A stretch of DNA of 64,000 bases from Luteimonas deserti (GTDB lineage Bacteria > Pseudomonadota > Gammaproteobacteria > Xanthomonadales > Xanthomonadaceae). The notes below the pieces were generated by a model. The model was not told where the DNA came from and searched no databases. It saw only the letters and a program-made list of their open reading frames with translations. The translations under genes were made by a program, and so were the position numbers. The stretch lies in assembly GCF_013425765.1 (NCBI RefSeq), contig NZ_JACCJZ010000020.1, positions 806,001 to 870,000 on the forward strand, written 5' to 3'. Position 1 is the first letter of the stretch. Each line of letters starts with the position of its first letter. Of this stretch, positions 37,768-48,563 are shown piece by piece.

Positions 37768-38835
37768 TCAAAGTTTCATGTCCTGCAGCGCGGGATGCAC
37801 CAGCCGGCCACCTTCGACGTTGATCCCGCGCACCAGCGCAGGATTGTCACGCCACTGACCGGACGCCAGCTTGTTGACCCACGGCAGGATCGCTGCGCAG
37901 ATCGCCTGGGACGAGGTCTGCGGAACGGCGCCCGGCATGTTGGTCACGCAGAAGTGGGTCACGCCCTCCTCCACATAGGTCGGCTCCTTCCAGGTGGTCG
38001 GACGCGAGCTCTCGAAACAGCCGCCCTGGTCGATGGAGATGTCGACGAGCACGCTGCCGTCTTCCATCGACTTCATCATCTCGCGCGTCACCACGTGCGG
38101 TGCGACCGCGCCAGTGACCAGGACCGCGCCGACCACCAGGTCGGCCGAGGCCACCTCGCGCGCCACCACTTCGTCGTAGGGGTACAGGGCGGTGACGTTG
38201 TTGCCGAGCCGCATCATCTGCTCCATGCGGTCCTGGCGCTTCTCGAACACCACCACGTTGGAACCGCCGGCCGCCGCCAGCGCCGCCGATGCTCCACCCG
38301 CGTAGCCGGCACCGAACACCACCACCTTGCCGCGCTCGGTCGACGGCAGGCCGCCGAGCAGCTTGCCCTTCCCGCCCAGCGGCTGGTGCAGGTAATGCGT
38401 GCCGACCTGCACCGCGATCTTGCCGGCGATCACCGACATCGGCGCCAGCAAGGGCAGCTCGCCGTTGTCGAGCTCGACCGTCTCGAAGGCCACGCCGGTG
38501 AGGCCGATGTCGAGCAGGCGCCTGGTCAGTTCGGGCAGCGGCGCGAGATGCAGGTAGCAGAACAGCAGGTGGTCCTTGCGCAGCAGCGCAAGGTCGCCTT
38601 CGATCGGTTCCTTGACCTTGACGATCAGCTCGCCCTTCTCGTACACCGCGGCGGCGTCCGGAGCGATGTTGACGCCCAGGCGCGTATAGGCCTCGTCGCT
38701 GAAACCGGACTTCAGGCCCGCGCCCTGCTGCACCCATACCTCATGGCCGCGGTTGACCAGATCACCCGCAGCAGCGGGGACGAGGGCCACGCGGCCTTCG
38801 AGGGTCTTGGTCTCGCTGGGGATACCGATACGCAT
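37768..38835 (-). CDS. ald: Alanine dehydrogenase
   Basis: A 355-residue enzyme that interconverts L-alanine and pyruvate with NAD+/NADH. MRIGIPSETKTLEGRVALVP is the conserved N-terminus, with KVKEP and the catalytic His in FCYLHLAP. The NAD-binding Rossmann motif is VVVFGAGYAGG. DISIDQGGC and HFCVTNMPGAVPQTSS complete the signature. The ATG at 38835 is chosen because the conserved N-terminus starts there and GCAGGAG lies 8 bases upstream. An intrinsic terminator-like hairpin lies in the leader just ahead of that ribosome site. The gene is divergent from trxB and upstream of ftsK on the same strand. Confidence 0.95.
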   Translation of the reverse strand: MRIGIPSETKTLEGRVALVPAAAGDLVNRGHEVWVQQGAGLKSGFSDEAYTRLGVNIAPDAAAVYEKGELIVKVKEPIEGDLALLRKDHLLFCYLHLAPLPELTRRLLDIGLTGVAFETVELDNGELPLLAPMSVIAGKIAVQVGTHYLHQPLGGKGKLLGGLPSTERGKVVVFGAGYAGGASAALAAAGGSNVVVFEKRQDRMEQMMRLGNNVTALYPYDEVVAREVASADLVVGAVLVTGAVAPHVVTREMMKSMEDGSVLVDISIDQGGCFESSRPTTWKEPTYVEEGVTHFCVTNMPGAVPQTSSQAICAAILPWVNKLASGQWRDNPALVRGINVEGGRLVHPALQDMKL

Positions 38836-38857
38836 GTCGCAGACTCCTGCACAAAAA

Positions 38858-38876
38858 ACGCCGCTTTCGGCGGCGT
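38858..38876 (-). promoter_or_regulatory. Terminator-like hairpin in the ald leader (possible attenuator)
   Basis: On the minus strand ACGCCGC and GCGGCGT pair around CGAAA and are followed by six T in total (GCGGCGTTTTTTGTGC). The ald ribosome site starts a few bases after the T run, and the ATG is 22 bases past the stem. A true intrinsic terminator here would stop ald transcription. A second inverted repeat (GTTCGG/CCGAAC, 38896-38916) lies upstream in the same leader. Confidence 0.6.
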
Positions 38877-38895
38877 GTCGCGGATGGATTGTTCC

Positions 38896-39955
<1,060 letters not shown>

Positions 39956-39983
39956 GCGCGGCGGAGCGCCGGCGAGGCCCACC

Positions 39984-40874
39984 GTGGACACGGTCCGACT
40001 CGCCGGCGCGCTGCTCCATGCGAGCTGGCTCATGGTGCCGCTCGTCGCGTGGCTGCTCTGGCGCCTGCGCAAGCCGCGGTTGCGTGGACTCGCTGCAGCG
40101 GCCCTGTGTCTTGCCCTTGTTCTCGTCTGGGCCCGCTTCATCGAGCCGCGGATCATCCGCGTCCAGGAGACGGTGCTGTCCGGTACCGGTATCGACGCAC
40201 GGATCGCGCTGGTCAGCGACCTGCACCTGGGGGTGTACAAGGATGCACGTTTCCTGTCCCGCCTGGTCGACCGGCTGGACGCACTGGAGGTGGATGCCAT
40301 CGCCATCGCCGGCGATTTCACGTTCGCACCTGGACATGCATCGCTGGATGCGATGTTCGCTCCGCTCGCGCGGCTCGACTCGCCCGTGTATGCGGTGCTC
40401 GGCAATCACGACCAGCAGGCGCCCGGCCCCGACATCGACGCGGCGCTCCGGGCCGCGCTCGCGCGCCATGGCGTGCGGATCATCGAAGGACAGATCATGG
40501 ACGCGGGAGGCTACCGCTGGGCGGGGCTCGGTGATCGCTGGGCGCAGCGCGATGACGCGAGCTTCCTGCGCGCTGCACCGGCCGGCACGCCTACGCTGGT
40601 CCTCGCGCACAATCCCGACAGCGCCACGGACCTGACCCCCGCAGACGCCCGGCTGGTCCTGGCCGGGCATACCCACGGCGGACAGATCCGGATTCCGGTC
40701 CTGTACCGGTACGTGATTCCCAGCGCCCATGGCTTCGACCGTGGCGAGGCCTCGGTGGTGGGACGCGACGGACGCCCGGTGCGGGTGTTCACCACCGCAG
40801 GCGTCGGCGAGACCGGCCTTCCGCTCCGTCTGTTCAACCCGCCTACCATCGACCTGCTCGAGTTGCGTCCCTGA
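39984..40874 (+). CDS. Membrane-anchored calcineurin-like metallophosphoesterase
   Basis: A 296-residue protein of the YkuE/YaeI-like group. Two N-terminal hydrophobic segments (about residues 7-25 and 36-52) anchor it. The catalytic domain carries the five metal motifs: SDLHLG, AGDFTF, GNHD, LAHNPD and GHTHGGQ. Relatives hydrolyse phosphodiesters or act on the outer side of the membrane; the substrate here is not known. The start is GTG with GAGG upstream, 28 bases after trxB. The stop overlaps the next gene as TGATG, so the three following genes to aat form a coupled operon. Confidence 0.85.
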   Translation: MDTVRLAGALLHASWLMVPLVAWLLWRLRKPRLRGLAAAALCLALVLVWARFIEPRIIRVQETVLSGTGIDARIALVSDLHLGVYKDARFLSRLVDRLDALEVDAIAIAGDFTFAPGHASLDAMFAPLARLDSPVYAVLGNHDQQAPGPDIDAALRAALARHGVRIIEGQIMDAGGYRWAGLGDRWAQRDDASFLRAAPAGTPTLVLAHNPDSATDLTPADARLVLAGHTHGGQIRIPVLYRYVIPSAHGFDRGEASVVGRDGRPVRVFTTAGVGETGLPLRLFNPPTIDLLELRP

Positions 40875-42016
40875 TGCCGCCGGTCCCCGACATCCGCATT
40901 CTGGACTCGCTTGCGGCTCTGCCCGTCTCCGCTTGGGACGCCTTGCACGATGGCGCCAATCCGTTCGTGTCCCATGCGTTTCTGGACGGCCTCGAGACCC
41001 ACGGCTGTCTTCGCGAGGACTGGGGATGGACGCCGCACCATCTCACCCTCTGGCAGGGGGCGCAGCTGGTCGCGGCCGCGCCGGGCTATCTGAAGACCAA
41101 CTCGCATGGCGAGTTCGTGTTCGACCATGCCTGGGCACATGCGTACGCTCGCCACGGCCGCGACTATTTCCCGAAATGGTTGTGCGCTGTGCCCTACTCG
41201 CCGGTGACCGGGCCGCGCCTTCTGGCCCTCGATCCCACAGCGCGCTCAGCGCTGATTGCCGCGCTGCCTGCGCATACGGTCGATACCGATCTGTCGTCGG
41301 TCCACGTCAACTTCCACACCGAGGCCGAAGACGCGGCGTTCGATCCGGAATGGCTGCCACGTATCGACGTGCAGTACCACTGGCGCAATCCGGGCGACTG
41401 GTCGACATTCGACGATTACCTCGGTGCGATGGACCACAAGCACCGCAAGAACATCCGGCAGGAGCGGGCCAAGGTCGCACGCGCCGGGGTGACGTTCCGG
41501 GTGCTGCACGGCGACGAGGCGAGCGACCAGGACCTCGCGACGATGTTCCGCTTCTACCAGCAGACCTTCGCCGAGTACGGCAATTCGCCGGCGCTGACCA
41601 TGGCGTTCCTGCGCCACCTCGCCCGGACCATGCCGCGCCAGCTGGTCCTGGTGCTCGCCGACCATGGTGGCGTCGCGATCGCGGGCGCCTTGTGCCTGCG
41701 CGGTCGCGACACGCTCTACGGCCGGTACTGGGGCTCGACCGTCGCCCTGCCCGGCCTGCACTTCGAGACCTGCTATTACCAGGGCATCGACTATTGCCTC
41801 CGCGAAGGTCTGCACGGCTTCGAGCCCGGCGCCCAGGGCGAACACAAGCTGGCCCGGGGATTTCTGCCCACCCGGGTCCGCAGTCGCCACTGGGTGGCCG
41901 ACCCGATGTTCCGCGAGGCGCTGCGCGACTGGTGCGCCCAGGAGGCACGGGCCATCGACGGGTACGCCGTCGCGCTGGGCGGCAGAGGGCCCTTCCGCGG
42001 CGCCGCCGCCTCGTGA
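40874..42016 (+). CDS. DUF482 (FemAB-like/GNAT-fold) protein
   Basis: A 380-residue protein. The signatures PFVSHAFLDGLETHGCLREDWGW, FVFDHAWAHAYARHGRDYFPK and YHWRNPGDWSTFDDYLGAMD followed by HKHRKNIRQERAKV are those of the DUF482/peptidoglycan-biosynthesis-like family, which has a double acyltransferase fold. GRYWGSTVALPGLHFETCYY and QGIDYCLREGLHGFEPGAQG are also typical. The substrate is unknown; aminoacyl transfer is possible by fold similarity. It starts at TGATG on the phosphoesterase stop and overlaps aat by four bases (GTGA). The pairing with aat is common, which hints at an aminoacyl link but proves nothing. Confidence 0.8.
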   Translation: MPPVPDIRILDSLAALPVSAWDALHDGANPFVSHAFLDGLETHGCLREDWGWTPHHLTLWQGAQLVAAAPGYLKTNSHGEFVFDHAWAHAYARHGRDYFPKWLCAVPYSPVTGPRLLALDPTARSALIAALPAHTVDTDLSSVHVNFHTEAEDAAFDPEWLPRIDVQYHWRNPGDWSTFDDYLGAMDHKHRKNIRQERAKVARAGVTFRVLHGDEASDQDLATMFRFYQQTFAEYGNSPALTMAFLRHLARTMPRQLVLVLADHGGVAIAGALCLRGRDTLYGRYWGSTVALPGLHFETCYYQGIDYCLREGLHGFEPGAQGEHKLARGFLPTRVRSRHWVADPMFREALRDWCAQEARAIDGYAVALGGRGPFRGAAAS

Positions 42017-42774
42017 GCCCGGATCTGCCGCGCCTCGGCGCATCACCCGAGGCGCCCTTCCCGCCTGCCGCCTCGGCCTTGCGCAAGCCCGATGGCCTGC
42101 TCGCGTTCGGCGGCGACCTCTCGGTCGCGCGCCTGTGCAATGCCTACCGGCACGGCATCTTTCCGTGGTACTCGGAGGGGCAACCGATCCTGTGGTGGTC
42201 GCCGGATCCGCGCCTGGTGTTCGAAACCGCGGCATTCGCGCTCCCCGGGCGTTTCCGTCGACAGTTGCGCCGCAGTCCCTGGACCGTGCGCGCCGACACG
42301 GCGTTCGACGCCGTCGTGGCTGCGTGTGCTTCCGTGCCCCGCCCTGGCCAGGCGGGCACCTGGATCACGCCCGCAATGCGCGCGGCCTACGGCCGGCTGC
42401 ATGCGGCCGGCGTCGCGCACAGTGTCGAAGTCTTCGACGGTACGCAGCTGGTGGGCGGAATTTACGGCGTGACCATCGGAAGGATGTTCTACGGCGAGAG
42501 CATGTTCAGTGCGGTGTCCGGCGGGTCCAAGATCGCACTGGCGGCGCTGGCGCGTCAGCTGCATGACTGGGAAATGCCGCTGCTCGACGCCCAGGTCGGC
42601 AATCCGCACCTCATCAGCCTGGGCGCGGTGTACTGGCCGCGCGCGCGGTTCATCGATGCGATTGCCGGCCTCGTCTCCGCCCCGGCACTGGCGCCCACCG
42701 ACTGGTCCGGCGCGTTCGGCGAACGCCCCGCCTCGTGGTATGCAGGACGCAATGCGCCGGGCATTCACGTCTGA
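42013..42774 (+). CDS. aat: Leucyl/phenylalanyl-tRNA-protein transferase
   Basis: A 253-residue enzyme that adds Leu or Phe from tRNA to proteins with N-terminal Lys or Arg, creating N-degrons for ClpS-ClpAP. The signatures [32 protein letters not shown] and PDPRLVF are visible, then [39 protein letters not shown] and [16 protein letters not shown]. The start is GTG 42013, overlapping the preceding stop (GTGA); the next candidate would cut into the conserved N-terminus. infA follows after 100 bases. ClpA and ClpS are encoded just downstream on the other strand. Confidence 0.95.
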   Translation: MSPDLPRLGASPEAPFPPAASALRKPDGLLAFGGDLSVARLCNAYRHGIFPWYSEGQPILWWSPDPRLVFETAAFALPGRFRRQLRRSPWTVRADTAFDAVVAACASVPRPGQAGTWITPAMRAAYGRLHAAGVAHSVEVFDGTQLVGGIYGVTIGRMFYGESMFSAVSGGSKIALAALARQLHDWEMPLLDAQVGNPHLISLGAVYWPRARFIDAIAGLVSAPALAPTDWSGAFGERPASWYAGRNAPGIHV

Positions 42775-42874
42775 GCAGGACGCGGTTTTACTTCCGAAGC
42801 TGCCACGTGCGAGAATGCTCCGCTTTGCTGGCGCGCCCTGCGCCGCTCCCACAGACAACGGACATTCCAGACGA

Positions 42875-43093
42875 ATGGCGAAAGACGACGTCATCGAATT
42901 CGAAGGCACGGTCTCCGAGACGCTCCCGAACACCATGTTCCGGGTCAAGCTCGAGAACGGCCACGAAATCATTGCGCATATCTCCGGACGGATGCGCAAG
43001 AACTACATCCGCATCCTGACCGGCGACCGGGTCAAGGTGGAGATGACGCCCTACGACCTGAGCAAGGGTCGGATCACCTACCGCATGAAGTAA
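42875..43093 (+). CDS. infA: Translation initiation factor IF-1
   Basis: A 72-residue protein with the complete IF-1 S1/OB fold: [20 protein letters not shown], then [20 protein letters not shown], then [20 protein letters not shown] and [12 protein letters not shown]. It binds the A site of the 30S subunit and works with IF-2 and IF-3. Length is exactly that expected. A strong hairpin terminator follows 29 bases after the stop. The aat-infA-clpA-clpS neighbourhood is also found in enterobacteria. Confidence 0.98.
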   Translation: MAKDDVIEFEGTVSETLPNTMFRVKLENGHEIIAHISGRMRKNYIRILTGDRVKVEMTPYDLSKGRITYRMK

Positions 43094-43122
43094 TCGCCGG
43101 CGCTCGATGGCCTGCGTGGACG

Positions 43123-43146
43123 GAAGGCAGCCTCTGGGCTGCCTTC
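43123..43146 (+). terminator. Intrinsic terminator of infA
   Basis: A perfect 10-bp stem GAAGGCAGCC / GGCTGCCTTC with loop TCTG is followed by TTGCATTTC. It lies 29 bases after the infA stop. Confidence 0.85.
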
Positions 43147-43587
43147 TTGCATTTCGGGCCGGCGACGGACCGGCGCAGGCAAACCGCCCACGTCTCGAGT
43201 CCCGAGGTTCGCGCCTTCGTTCGATTCCGGCCGCTCCCGCAGAGCGTCGGCGTCGTGAGGCTGCAGCCAGAGGCCGATTGACGCTGTTACGGGGCGCACC
43301 GCCCATTCTGGATCCGTCGCCCGGCCCACTTGCTCGGCAGGCCATCCACGGCATGGGGCCGACCTGCGTCAGGAAAACCGGCCGGATGATGTGGCGGCCC
43401 TGCCTTGTCCAGGTCCAGCCCCGGGCCACCAGGTTCCAGTCGGCAATGTCGCTCGGTGACCTGCCGCCACAGGTTCAACGTGCCCCCTCGCAGGCACAGG
43501 CCGCTGCCGCGCCGGTCCCTACCAGTTTCCGTGTCCGCGACCGCGCTCGACGGCGCAACCCCACAACTGTCGTATCCGGATACGAGA
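43147..43587. other. Intergenic region between the infA and clpA terminators
   Basis: About 440 bases with no supported gene. A GTTCGATTCC string near 43219 resembles a tRNA T-loop but lacks pairing arms. Long open frames here continue antisense into clpA and are not credible. Confidence 0.5.
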
Positions 43588-43607
43588 AAGGCGCCTTGCG
43601 GCGCCTT
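43588..43607 (-). terminator. Intrinsic terminator of clpA
   Basis: A stem AAGGCGCC / GGCGCCTT with a 4-base loop, 23 bases past the clpA stop. On the minus strand it is followed by TCTCGTATCC, so the T run is short and the site is only moderately strong. Confidence 0.7.
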
Positions 43608-43630
43608 CCTCGTTCCGCGAATCCGCCGGG

Positions 43631-45910
43631 TCATTCCACCGTCGCGGTCAGCAGTTTTTCCGGCTCGGCGAAGGTCTCGACGGTGAGCTCGCCGTCCTCC
43701 ACGTCCACGACCACCCGCCCGCCGCCGGCGAGCTTGCCGAACAAGAGCTCGTCGGCCAGACGACGCTTGATGCGGTCCTGGATCACGCGTGCCATCGGGC
43801 GTGCGCCCATCTGCGGATCGAACCCGTGCTGCGCCAGCCAGTCGCGCGCGGCCGGAGATGCACTGAGCGCGACATTCTTGTCGTGCAGCTGGCTCTCCAG
43901 CTCGATCATGAACTTGTCCACGACACGCAGGATATGGTCGAAGCCGAGCGACTGGAACTGCACCACCGCGTCGAGCCGGTTGCGGAACTCGGGCGAAAAC
44001 GCCTTGCGGATCACTTCCATCGCATCGCTGCTGTGGTCCTGGCGCATGAACCCGATGGAGCGCCGCGACGCGAGCGTGGCACCGGCATTGGTCGTCATCA
44101 CCAGGATCACGTTGCGGAAGTTCGCCTCGCGGCCGTTGGTGTCGGTGAGCACGCCGCGATCCATCACCTGCAACAGGATGTTGAAGATGTCCGGATGCGC
44201 CTTCTCGACCTCGTCGAGCAGCAGCACGCAGTGTGGCGTCTTGACGACCTTCTCGGTCAGCAGGCCGCCCTGGTCGAAACCGACGTAGCCCGGAGGCGCA
44301 CCGATCAACCGGCTGATGGAGTGCGCCTCCATGTATTCCGACATGTCGAAACGGACCAGTTCGATGCCGAGTTGCAGCGCGAGCTGCCGCGTGACCTCGG
44401 TCTTGCCCACGCCCGTCGGGCCAGCGAACAGGAAGTTGCCGATCGGCTTGTCCGGATTGCCGAGCCCCGAGCGCGCCAGCTTGATCGCCGAGGTGAGGGT
44501 CTCGATGGCCGGGTCCTGGCCGAAGATCACCATCTTCAGGTTGCGCTCGAGATGCTCCAGCACGTCCTTGTCGGTCGCGCTGACCTGCTTGGCCGGAATG
44601 CGCGCCATCTTGGCCACGATCGTCTCGACCTCCTCGACATCGATCAGCGCCTTGCGCACGCCCTCGGGGAGCAGGCGCTGACGTGCGCCCGCTTCGTCGA
44701 TGACGTCGATGGCCTTGTCCGGCAGCAGGCGGTCGGCGATGTGCTTGACCGACAGGTCGACCGCCGCCTGCAGCGCCTCGTCGGCGTAGGTGACGTCGTG
44801 GTGTGCCTCGTAGCGTGGCTTGAGGCCCTGCAGGATCTGGAAGGTCTCGCTGACGGTGGGCTCGACGATGTCGATCTTCTGGAAGCGCCGCGCCAGTGCG
44901 CGGTCCTTTTCGAAAATCCCACGGTATTCCTGGAAGGTGGTCGAGCCGATGCAACGCAGCTCGCCCGAGGACAATGCGGGCTTGATCAGGTTCGACGCAT
45001 CCATCGTGCCGCCCGACGCCGAGCCGGCACCGATGATGGTGTGGATCTCGTCGATGAACAGGATCGCGCCCGGATGCTTGCGGATGGCGGCGAGCACGGC
45101 CTTGAGGCGCTTCTCGAAATCGCCTCGATACTTGGTTCCGGCCACGAGCGCACCGAGGTCGAGCGAGTAGATCGTCGCGCCGTTGAGCACCTCCGGCACT
45201 TCGCCATCGACGATACGCTTGGCCAGGCCCTCCGCGATGGCGGTCTTGCCGACGCCCGCCTCGCCGACGTACAGCGGATTGTTCTTGCGGCGGCGGCACA
45301 GCACCTGGATCGTGCGCTCCACTTCCTCCGCGCGGCCCACGAGCGGATCGATCCGCCCGTCGCGCGCCGCGGCGTTGAGGTCGCTCGCGTACTCGGCCAG
45401 CGCATCACCCTTCGCATCGCTGTCGCCTTCACGAGCGGCACCCGCGTCCTCGTGGCTGCTCTCCGGCTCGTCACCGCCGGTCTTGGCGATGCCGTGGGAC
45501 AGGTAATTGACCACGTCCAGCCGGCTGACATCCTGCTGGTTGAGGTAGTAGACCGCGTGCGAGTCCTTTTCGCCGAAGATCGCCACCAGAACGTTCGCCC
45601 CGGTGACCTCCTTCTTGCCGGAGGACTGGACGTGATAGACCGCCCGTTGCAGCACACGCTGGAAACCCAAGGTGGGCTGGGTGTCACGGGTATCGTCGTC
45701 CGCGAGTTTGGTGACCGAAGTCAGGATGGCCTGTTCCAGATCACTGCGCAGACGGACGAAGTCGGCGCCGGTGGCCTTGAGGACCGATTCGGCCGAGGGA
45801 TTTTCGAGCAGGGCAAGCAGCAGGTGCTCGACGGTCATGTACTCGTCGCGGGCCTCGCGGGCGCGCTTGTAGCACTGGCCGATGGTGAACTCGAGATCTT
45901 TACTGAACAT
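43631..45910 (-). CDS. clpA: ATP-dependent Clp protease ATP-binding subunit ClpA
   Basis: A 759-residue unfoldase that feeds substrates to ClpP. The N-domain ([20 protein letters not shown]) binds ClpS. Two AAA+ modules follow: Walker A GEAGVGKT at 216-223 with FIDEIH, and GPTGVGKT at 497-504 with [10 protein letters not shown]. The ClpP-binding loop is expected within the second module. [12 protein letters not shown] and [20 protein letters not shown] match ClpA. A region near residues 141-175 is acidic and variable. It lies on the strand opposite infA and follows clpS by 80 bases, so clpS and clpA may be transcribed together. Confidence 0.96.
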   Translation of the reverse strand: MFSKDLEFTIGQCYKRAREARDEYMTVEHLLLALLENPSAESVLKATGADFVRLRSDLEQAILTSVTKLADDDTRDTQPTLGFQRVLQRAVYHVQSSGKKEVTGANVLVAIFGEKDSHAVYYLNQQDVSRLDVVNYLSHGIAKTGGDEPESSHEDAGAAREGDSDAKGDALAEYASDLNAAARDGRIDPLVGRAEEVERTIQVLCRRRKNNPLYVGEAGVGKTAIAEGLAKRIVDGEVPEVLNGATIYSLDLGALVAGTKYRGDFEKRLKAVLAAIRKHPGAILFIDEIHTIIGAGSASGGTMDASNLIKPALSSGELRCIGSTTFQEYRGIFEKDRALARRFQKIDIVEPTVSETFQILQGLKPRYEAHHDVTYADEALQAAVDLSVKHIADRLLPDKAIDVIDEAGARQRLLPEGVRKALIDVEEVETIVAKMARIPAKQVSATDKDVLEHLERNLKMVIFGQDPAIETLTSAIKLARSGLGNPDKPIGNFLFAGPTGVGKTEVTRQLALQLGIELVRFDMSEYMEAHSISRLIGAPPGYVGFDQGGLLTEKVVKTPHCVLLLDEVEKAHPDIFNILLQVMDRGVLTDTNGREANFRNVILVMTTNAGATLASRRSIGFMRQDHSSDAMEVIRKAFSPEFRNRLDAVVQFQSLGFDHILRVVDKFMIELESQLHDKNVALSASPAARDWLAQHGFDPQMGARPMARVIQDRIKRRLADELLFGKLAGGGRVVVDVEDGELTVETFAEPEKLLTATVE

Positions 45911-45990
45911 GGGGCGGATGCCTCCGGATGCGCTGCAACCCTGGATGGGGTCCCGGACCCGGTATTTCCATCCCCGTCCCCGGGACCTGT

Positions 45991-46311
45991 TTAGGCCTTT
46001 TCCATCGTGCAGAGCAAGGGGTGAAGGTTGAGTCGTGCGTATTCGTTCACTTGTGCCACCTTCGACTCCGCCACCTCGCGGCTGTAGACCCCGCAGACAC
46101 CGCGGCCGCGGGTGTGGACGTGCAGCATGACCTGGGTGGCCCGCTCGATGTCCAGCGCGAAAAACCGGATCAGCACCTCGACCACGAAATCCATCGGGGT
46201 GTAGTCGTCATTGAGCAGAAGCACCGAATACAGCGGCGGCGGCGCCACCTCCGGCCTGCTGGTCGCGACGGCGGTGCTGTGGTCGTGCTCGTGTTCGTGC
46301 TTGCGGCTCAT
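45991..46311 (-). CDS. clpS: Clp protease adaptor ClpS
   Basis: A 106-residue N-degron adaptor. A disordered His/Asp-rich tail ([15 protein letters not shown]) precedes the fold: [20 protein letters not shown] gives the substrate-pocket NDD and the Met that gates Phe/Leu/Tyr/Trp. [20 protein letters not shown] and [19 protein letters not shown] complete it. The start at 46311 fits both the family length and a TATAAT placed exactly 6 bases upstream, which would give a leaderless mRNA. A longer in-frame reading upstream is rejected for that reason. It works with Aat and ClpA encoded nearby. Confidence 0.96.
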   Translation of the reverse strand: MSRKHEHEHDHSTAVATSRPEVAPPPLYSVLLLNDDYTPMDFVVEVLIRFFALDIERATQVMLHVHTRGRGVCGVYSREVAESKVAQVNEYARLNLHPLLCTMEKA

Positions 46312-46317
46312 GCGGCA

Positions 46318-46323
46318 ATTATA
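46318..46323 (-). promoter_or_regulatory. -10 box of clpS (leaderless arrangement)
   Basis: TATAAT followed by 6 bases (TGCCGC) and the clpS ATG. Transcription would start at or next to the A of ATG. No -35 hexamer is recognisable. No Shine-Dalgarno sequence precedes the ATG. Confidence 0.7.
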
Positions 46324-46405
46324 AGGGCCGCTCCGCCAGCGCGCGGATGGACGCGCCCGGGGGGTGGGGTCAGAATCGCGTTCCATCCTGCCCGCGGGCG
46401 TACGC

Positions 46406-46933
46406 ATGTCTCTTTCCAGCCGCTCCGCCCTCGCACTCGTCCTGGTCATGGTCGCGGCAGGCGCGTGCGCGACGACTGCGGTCGCGGAGAACCGCGCGAG
46501 CCCGGCAACGGCGACAGGACCAGCGGCCGGTGACGCCACCCTGGCCGCGCGCCTGGACACGCGCGAGGTGCGTTACGAACGCGATCCCGACGGCGACTAC
46601 AGGGTGGTGTTCGCGTGGCAGCAGGAAGGCCGCTCGCAGGTCGCGTTCGTGTCGGGACGCGCGCACGTCTTCGGCGACAGCGCGGTGCGCGAGGTCTTCT
46701 CGCCCGCGGCGCGGGTGCCTGCTGGCGGGTTCGGGGCGGAGCGCAGCGACATGCTGCTGCGCGACAGCCAGAGCAATGTGCTCGGCGCCTGGGAGGTCGC
46801 CGGCGACGTGCTGTTCTATGTGATCAAGCTGCACGACGACGCCGATGGCGCGCGCCTCGAGCAGGCGCTGGAGGCGGCCGCCCAGCTCGCCGACGACATG
46901 GAGCTGCGGTTGACGGGCGAGGACAGGCTGTGA
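46406..46933 (+). CDS. Exported protein of unknown function
   Basis: A 175-residue protein. The signal sequence (about residues 1-28, [20 protein letters not shown]) contains GAC but only a weak lipobox, so a lipoprotein is uncertain. The mature part ([20 protein letters not shown]) is beta-rich, then [20 protein letters not shown] and a helical end ([20 protein letters not shown]). It resembles conserved unassigned proteins of Xanthomonadaceae. The ATG at 46406 is favoured because the signal peptide begins there. The stop overlaps the Nudix gene (GTGA), so the two are coupled, then mnmA follows in the same operon. Confidence 0.65.
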   Translation: MSLSSRSALALVLVMVAAGACATTAVAENRASPATATGPAAGDATLAARLDTREVRYERDPDGDYRVVFAWQQEGRSQVAFVSGRAHVFGDSAVREVFSPAARVPAGGFGAERSDMLLRDSQSNVLGAWEVAGDVLFYVIKLHDDADGARLEQALEAAAQLADDMELRLTGEDRL

Positions 46934-47409
46934 GCCTGCGCAGCGGCCGGTTCTGGCAACCGGATGTCACCGTCGCCACCGTGGTGATCCGCGACGGCCG
47001 TGTGCTGTGTGTCGAGGAGCGGGTCGAGGGTCGGCTGGTCCTGAACCAGCCGGCCGGTCATCTCGAGCCGGATGAATCCCTGGTGGACGCCGCGGTGCGC
47101 GAGACGCTCGAAGAGACGGGCTGGACGGTCGAGCTCACGGGATTCGTGGGCGCCTACCAGTGGACCGCCCCGCCGCGACCGGGCGAGGACAGCGGACGCC
47201 AGTACCTGCGTTTCGCATTCGTCGCCCGGCCGCTGTCCCACGACGAAACGCGGGATCTCGACGAAGGCATCGAGCGGGCCCTGTGGCTTTCGCCCTCGGA
47301 ACTGCGTGCCCTGGACGACCGGCACCGCAGCCCGCTGGTATGGACGGTGGTGGCGGACTGCCTGGCCGGCCAGCGCGTGCCGCTGGCCCTGCTCCAGCAG
47401 GTGCGATGA
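46930..47409 (+). CDS. Nudix hydrolase (NudJ-like)
   Basis: A 159-residue pyrophosphatase. The Nudix box [20 protein letters not shown] followed by TGW is complete (Gx5Ex7REUxEExGU). [20 protein letters not shown] precedes it. [20 protein letters not shown] supports a NudJ/phosphatase YmfB-like assignment; the family acts on nucleoside tri- or diphosphates and thiamine pyrophosphate. The start is GTG overlapping the previous stop; the end overlaps mnmA as ATGA. Nudix-mnmA-hflD is a well-known gammaproteobacterial order (ymfB-mnmA-hflD in E. coli), which supports the call. Confidence 0.85.
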   Translation: MSLRSGRFWQPDVTVATVVIRDGRVLCVEERVEGRLVLNQPAGHLEPDESLVDAAVRETLEETGWTVELTGFVGAYQWTAPPRPGEDSGRQYLRFAFVARPLSHDETRDLDEGIERALWLSPSELRALDDRHRSPLVWTVVADCLAGQRVPLALLQQVR

Positions 47410-48518
47410 GCACACCGGATGTCATGGTGGGGCTCTCGGGCGGCGTCGACTCGTCCGTCGCGGCCCTGCTGCTGCGCGACGCGGGCGTACCGCTGGCGGG
47501 ACTCTTCATGCAGAACTGGGCCGACGACGGAAGCGGCGACTGCCGTGCCGAGGACGACCGCCGTGACGCCGTGGCCGTCGCCGGCAGGCTCGGCGTCCCG
47601 ATCCACTTCCGGGATTTTTCCCGCGAGTACTGGGACGGGGTGTTCGCGCATTTCATCGACGAGTACGCCGCCGGGCGGACGCCCAACCCGGACGTGCTGT
47701 GCAATCGCGAGATCAAGTTCAAGTATTTCCTGGATGCGGCACACGCGCTCGGCGCGTCGCGCATCGCGACCGGGCATTACGCCCGGATCGACCGGGCCGG
47801 GGGGCGTTGGCGGCTGCTGCGCGCGCAGGACACGGGCAAGGACCAGAGCTATTTCCTGCACCAGCTCGGCCAGGCGCAGCTCGCCGCAACGCTGTTTCCG
47901 CTGGGCGACCTGCCCAAGTCCGAGGTACGCGAACGCGCGCGCGCGGCCGGGCTGCAGACCGCCGAGAAGAAGGACTCCACCGGCATCTGCTTCATCGGCG
48001 AGCGCGATTTCCGCACGTTCCTCTCGCGCTATGTGCCCGCCCGCGAAGGCGAGATCCGCACGCCCGACGGGCGCGTGGTGGGCCGTCATCCGGGCGTGTT
48101 CTATTTCACCCTCGGCCAGCGCGAGGGCCTGCAGCTCGGCGGCGTGCGGGGCTTCGCGGCGGCGCCCTGGTACGTGGTGGACAAGCGGGTGGAGGACAAC
48201 GTGCTGGTGGTGGACCAGGCCCGCGACAGCCGCTGGCTGATGTCGCGCACCACCTGGACCGCCGCCGCGCACTGGATTGCAGGCGCGCCACCGGCGCCGC
48301 GTTTCGAGGCGCTGGCGCAGACCCGCTACCGTCAGACCGCCGAGCCCGCCAGCGTCGAAGTCCGGGATGACGGCAGCCTGCGTGTCGCCTTCGTACGGCC
48401 GCAGCGGGCGGTGACGCCGGGCCAGTCGCTGGTGCTTTACCTGGGCGAGGAATGCCTCGGCGGCGCGGTGATCGAGCGCTGCGACGCGCCTTGCGATCCC
48501 GGCGCGGCGGGCGGCTGA
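47406..48518 (+). CDS. mnmA: tRNA-specific 2-thiouridylase MnmA
   Basis: A 370-residue enzyme that 2-thiolates the wobble uridine of tRNA Lys, Glu and Gln with sulfur relayed by TusE. The PP-loop is GLSGGVDSS at 9-17, and the catalytic cysteines are Cys99 ([12 protein letters not shown]) and Cys195 ([12 protein letters not shown]). [20 protein letters not shown] and [10 protein letters not shown] also match. The C-terminal beta-barrel is present and length is normal. The ATG overlaps the Nudix stop (ATGA). hflD follows after 45 bases with its own -10. Confidence 0.96.
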   Translation: MSTPDVMVGLSGGVDSSVAALLLRDAGVPLAGLFMQNWADDGSGDCRAEDDRRDAVAVAGRLGVPIHFRDFSREYWDGVFAHFIDEYAAGRTPNPDVLCNREIKFKYFLDAAHALGASRIATGHYARIDRAGGRWRLLRAQDTGKDQSYFLHQLGQAQLAATLFPLGDLPKSEVRERARAAGLQTAEKKDSTGICFIGERDFRTFLSRYVPAREGEIRTPDGRVVGRHPGVFYFTLGQREGLQLGGVRGFAAAPWYVVDKRVEDNVLVVDQARDSRWLMSRTTWTAAAHWIAGAPPAPRFEALAQTRYRQTAEPASVEVRDDGSLRVAFVRPQRAVTPGQSLVLYLGEECLGGAVIERCDAPCDPGAAGG

Positions 48519-48551
48519 ACCGCGCGCACGGATCGGCACGCGGTCAGCGGG

Positions 48552-48557
48552 TAAACT
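48552..48557 (+). promoter_or_regulatory. -10 box of hflD (leaderless arrangement)
   Basis: TAAACT followed by exactly 6 bases (CCGCAC) and the hflD ATG. No ribosome site lies between, so a leaderless transcript is likely. No clear -35. Confidence 0.55.
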
Positions 48558-48563
48558 CCGCAC

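Noticed and set aside
43210..43240. tRNA-like T-loop string GTTCGATTCC
   Set aside because: No matching T-stem, anticodon arm or acceptor stem could be paired on either strand.
43107..44288. Long plus-strand frame running from the infA-clpA gap into clpA
   Set aside because: Antisense to conserved ClpA sequence and interrupted by the clpA terminator; no protein family is visible.
46406..46480. Lipoprotein signal in the exported protein downstream of clpS
   Set aside because: The sequence before Cys is AGAC, with no Leu/Val at -3, so a lipobox is not convincing.
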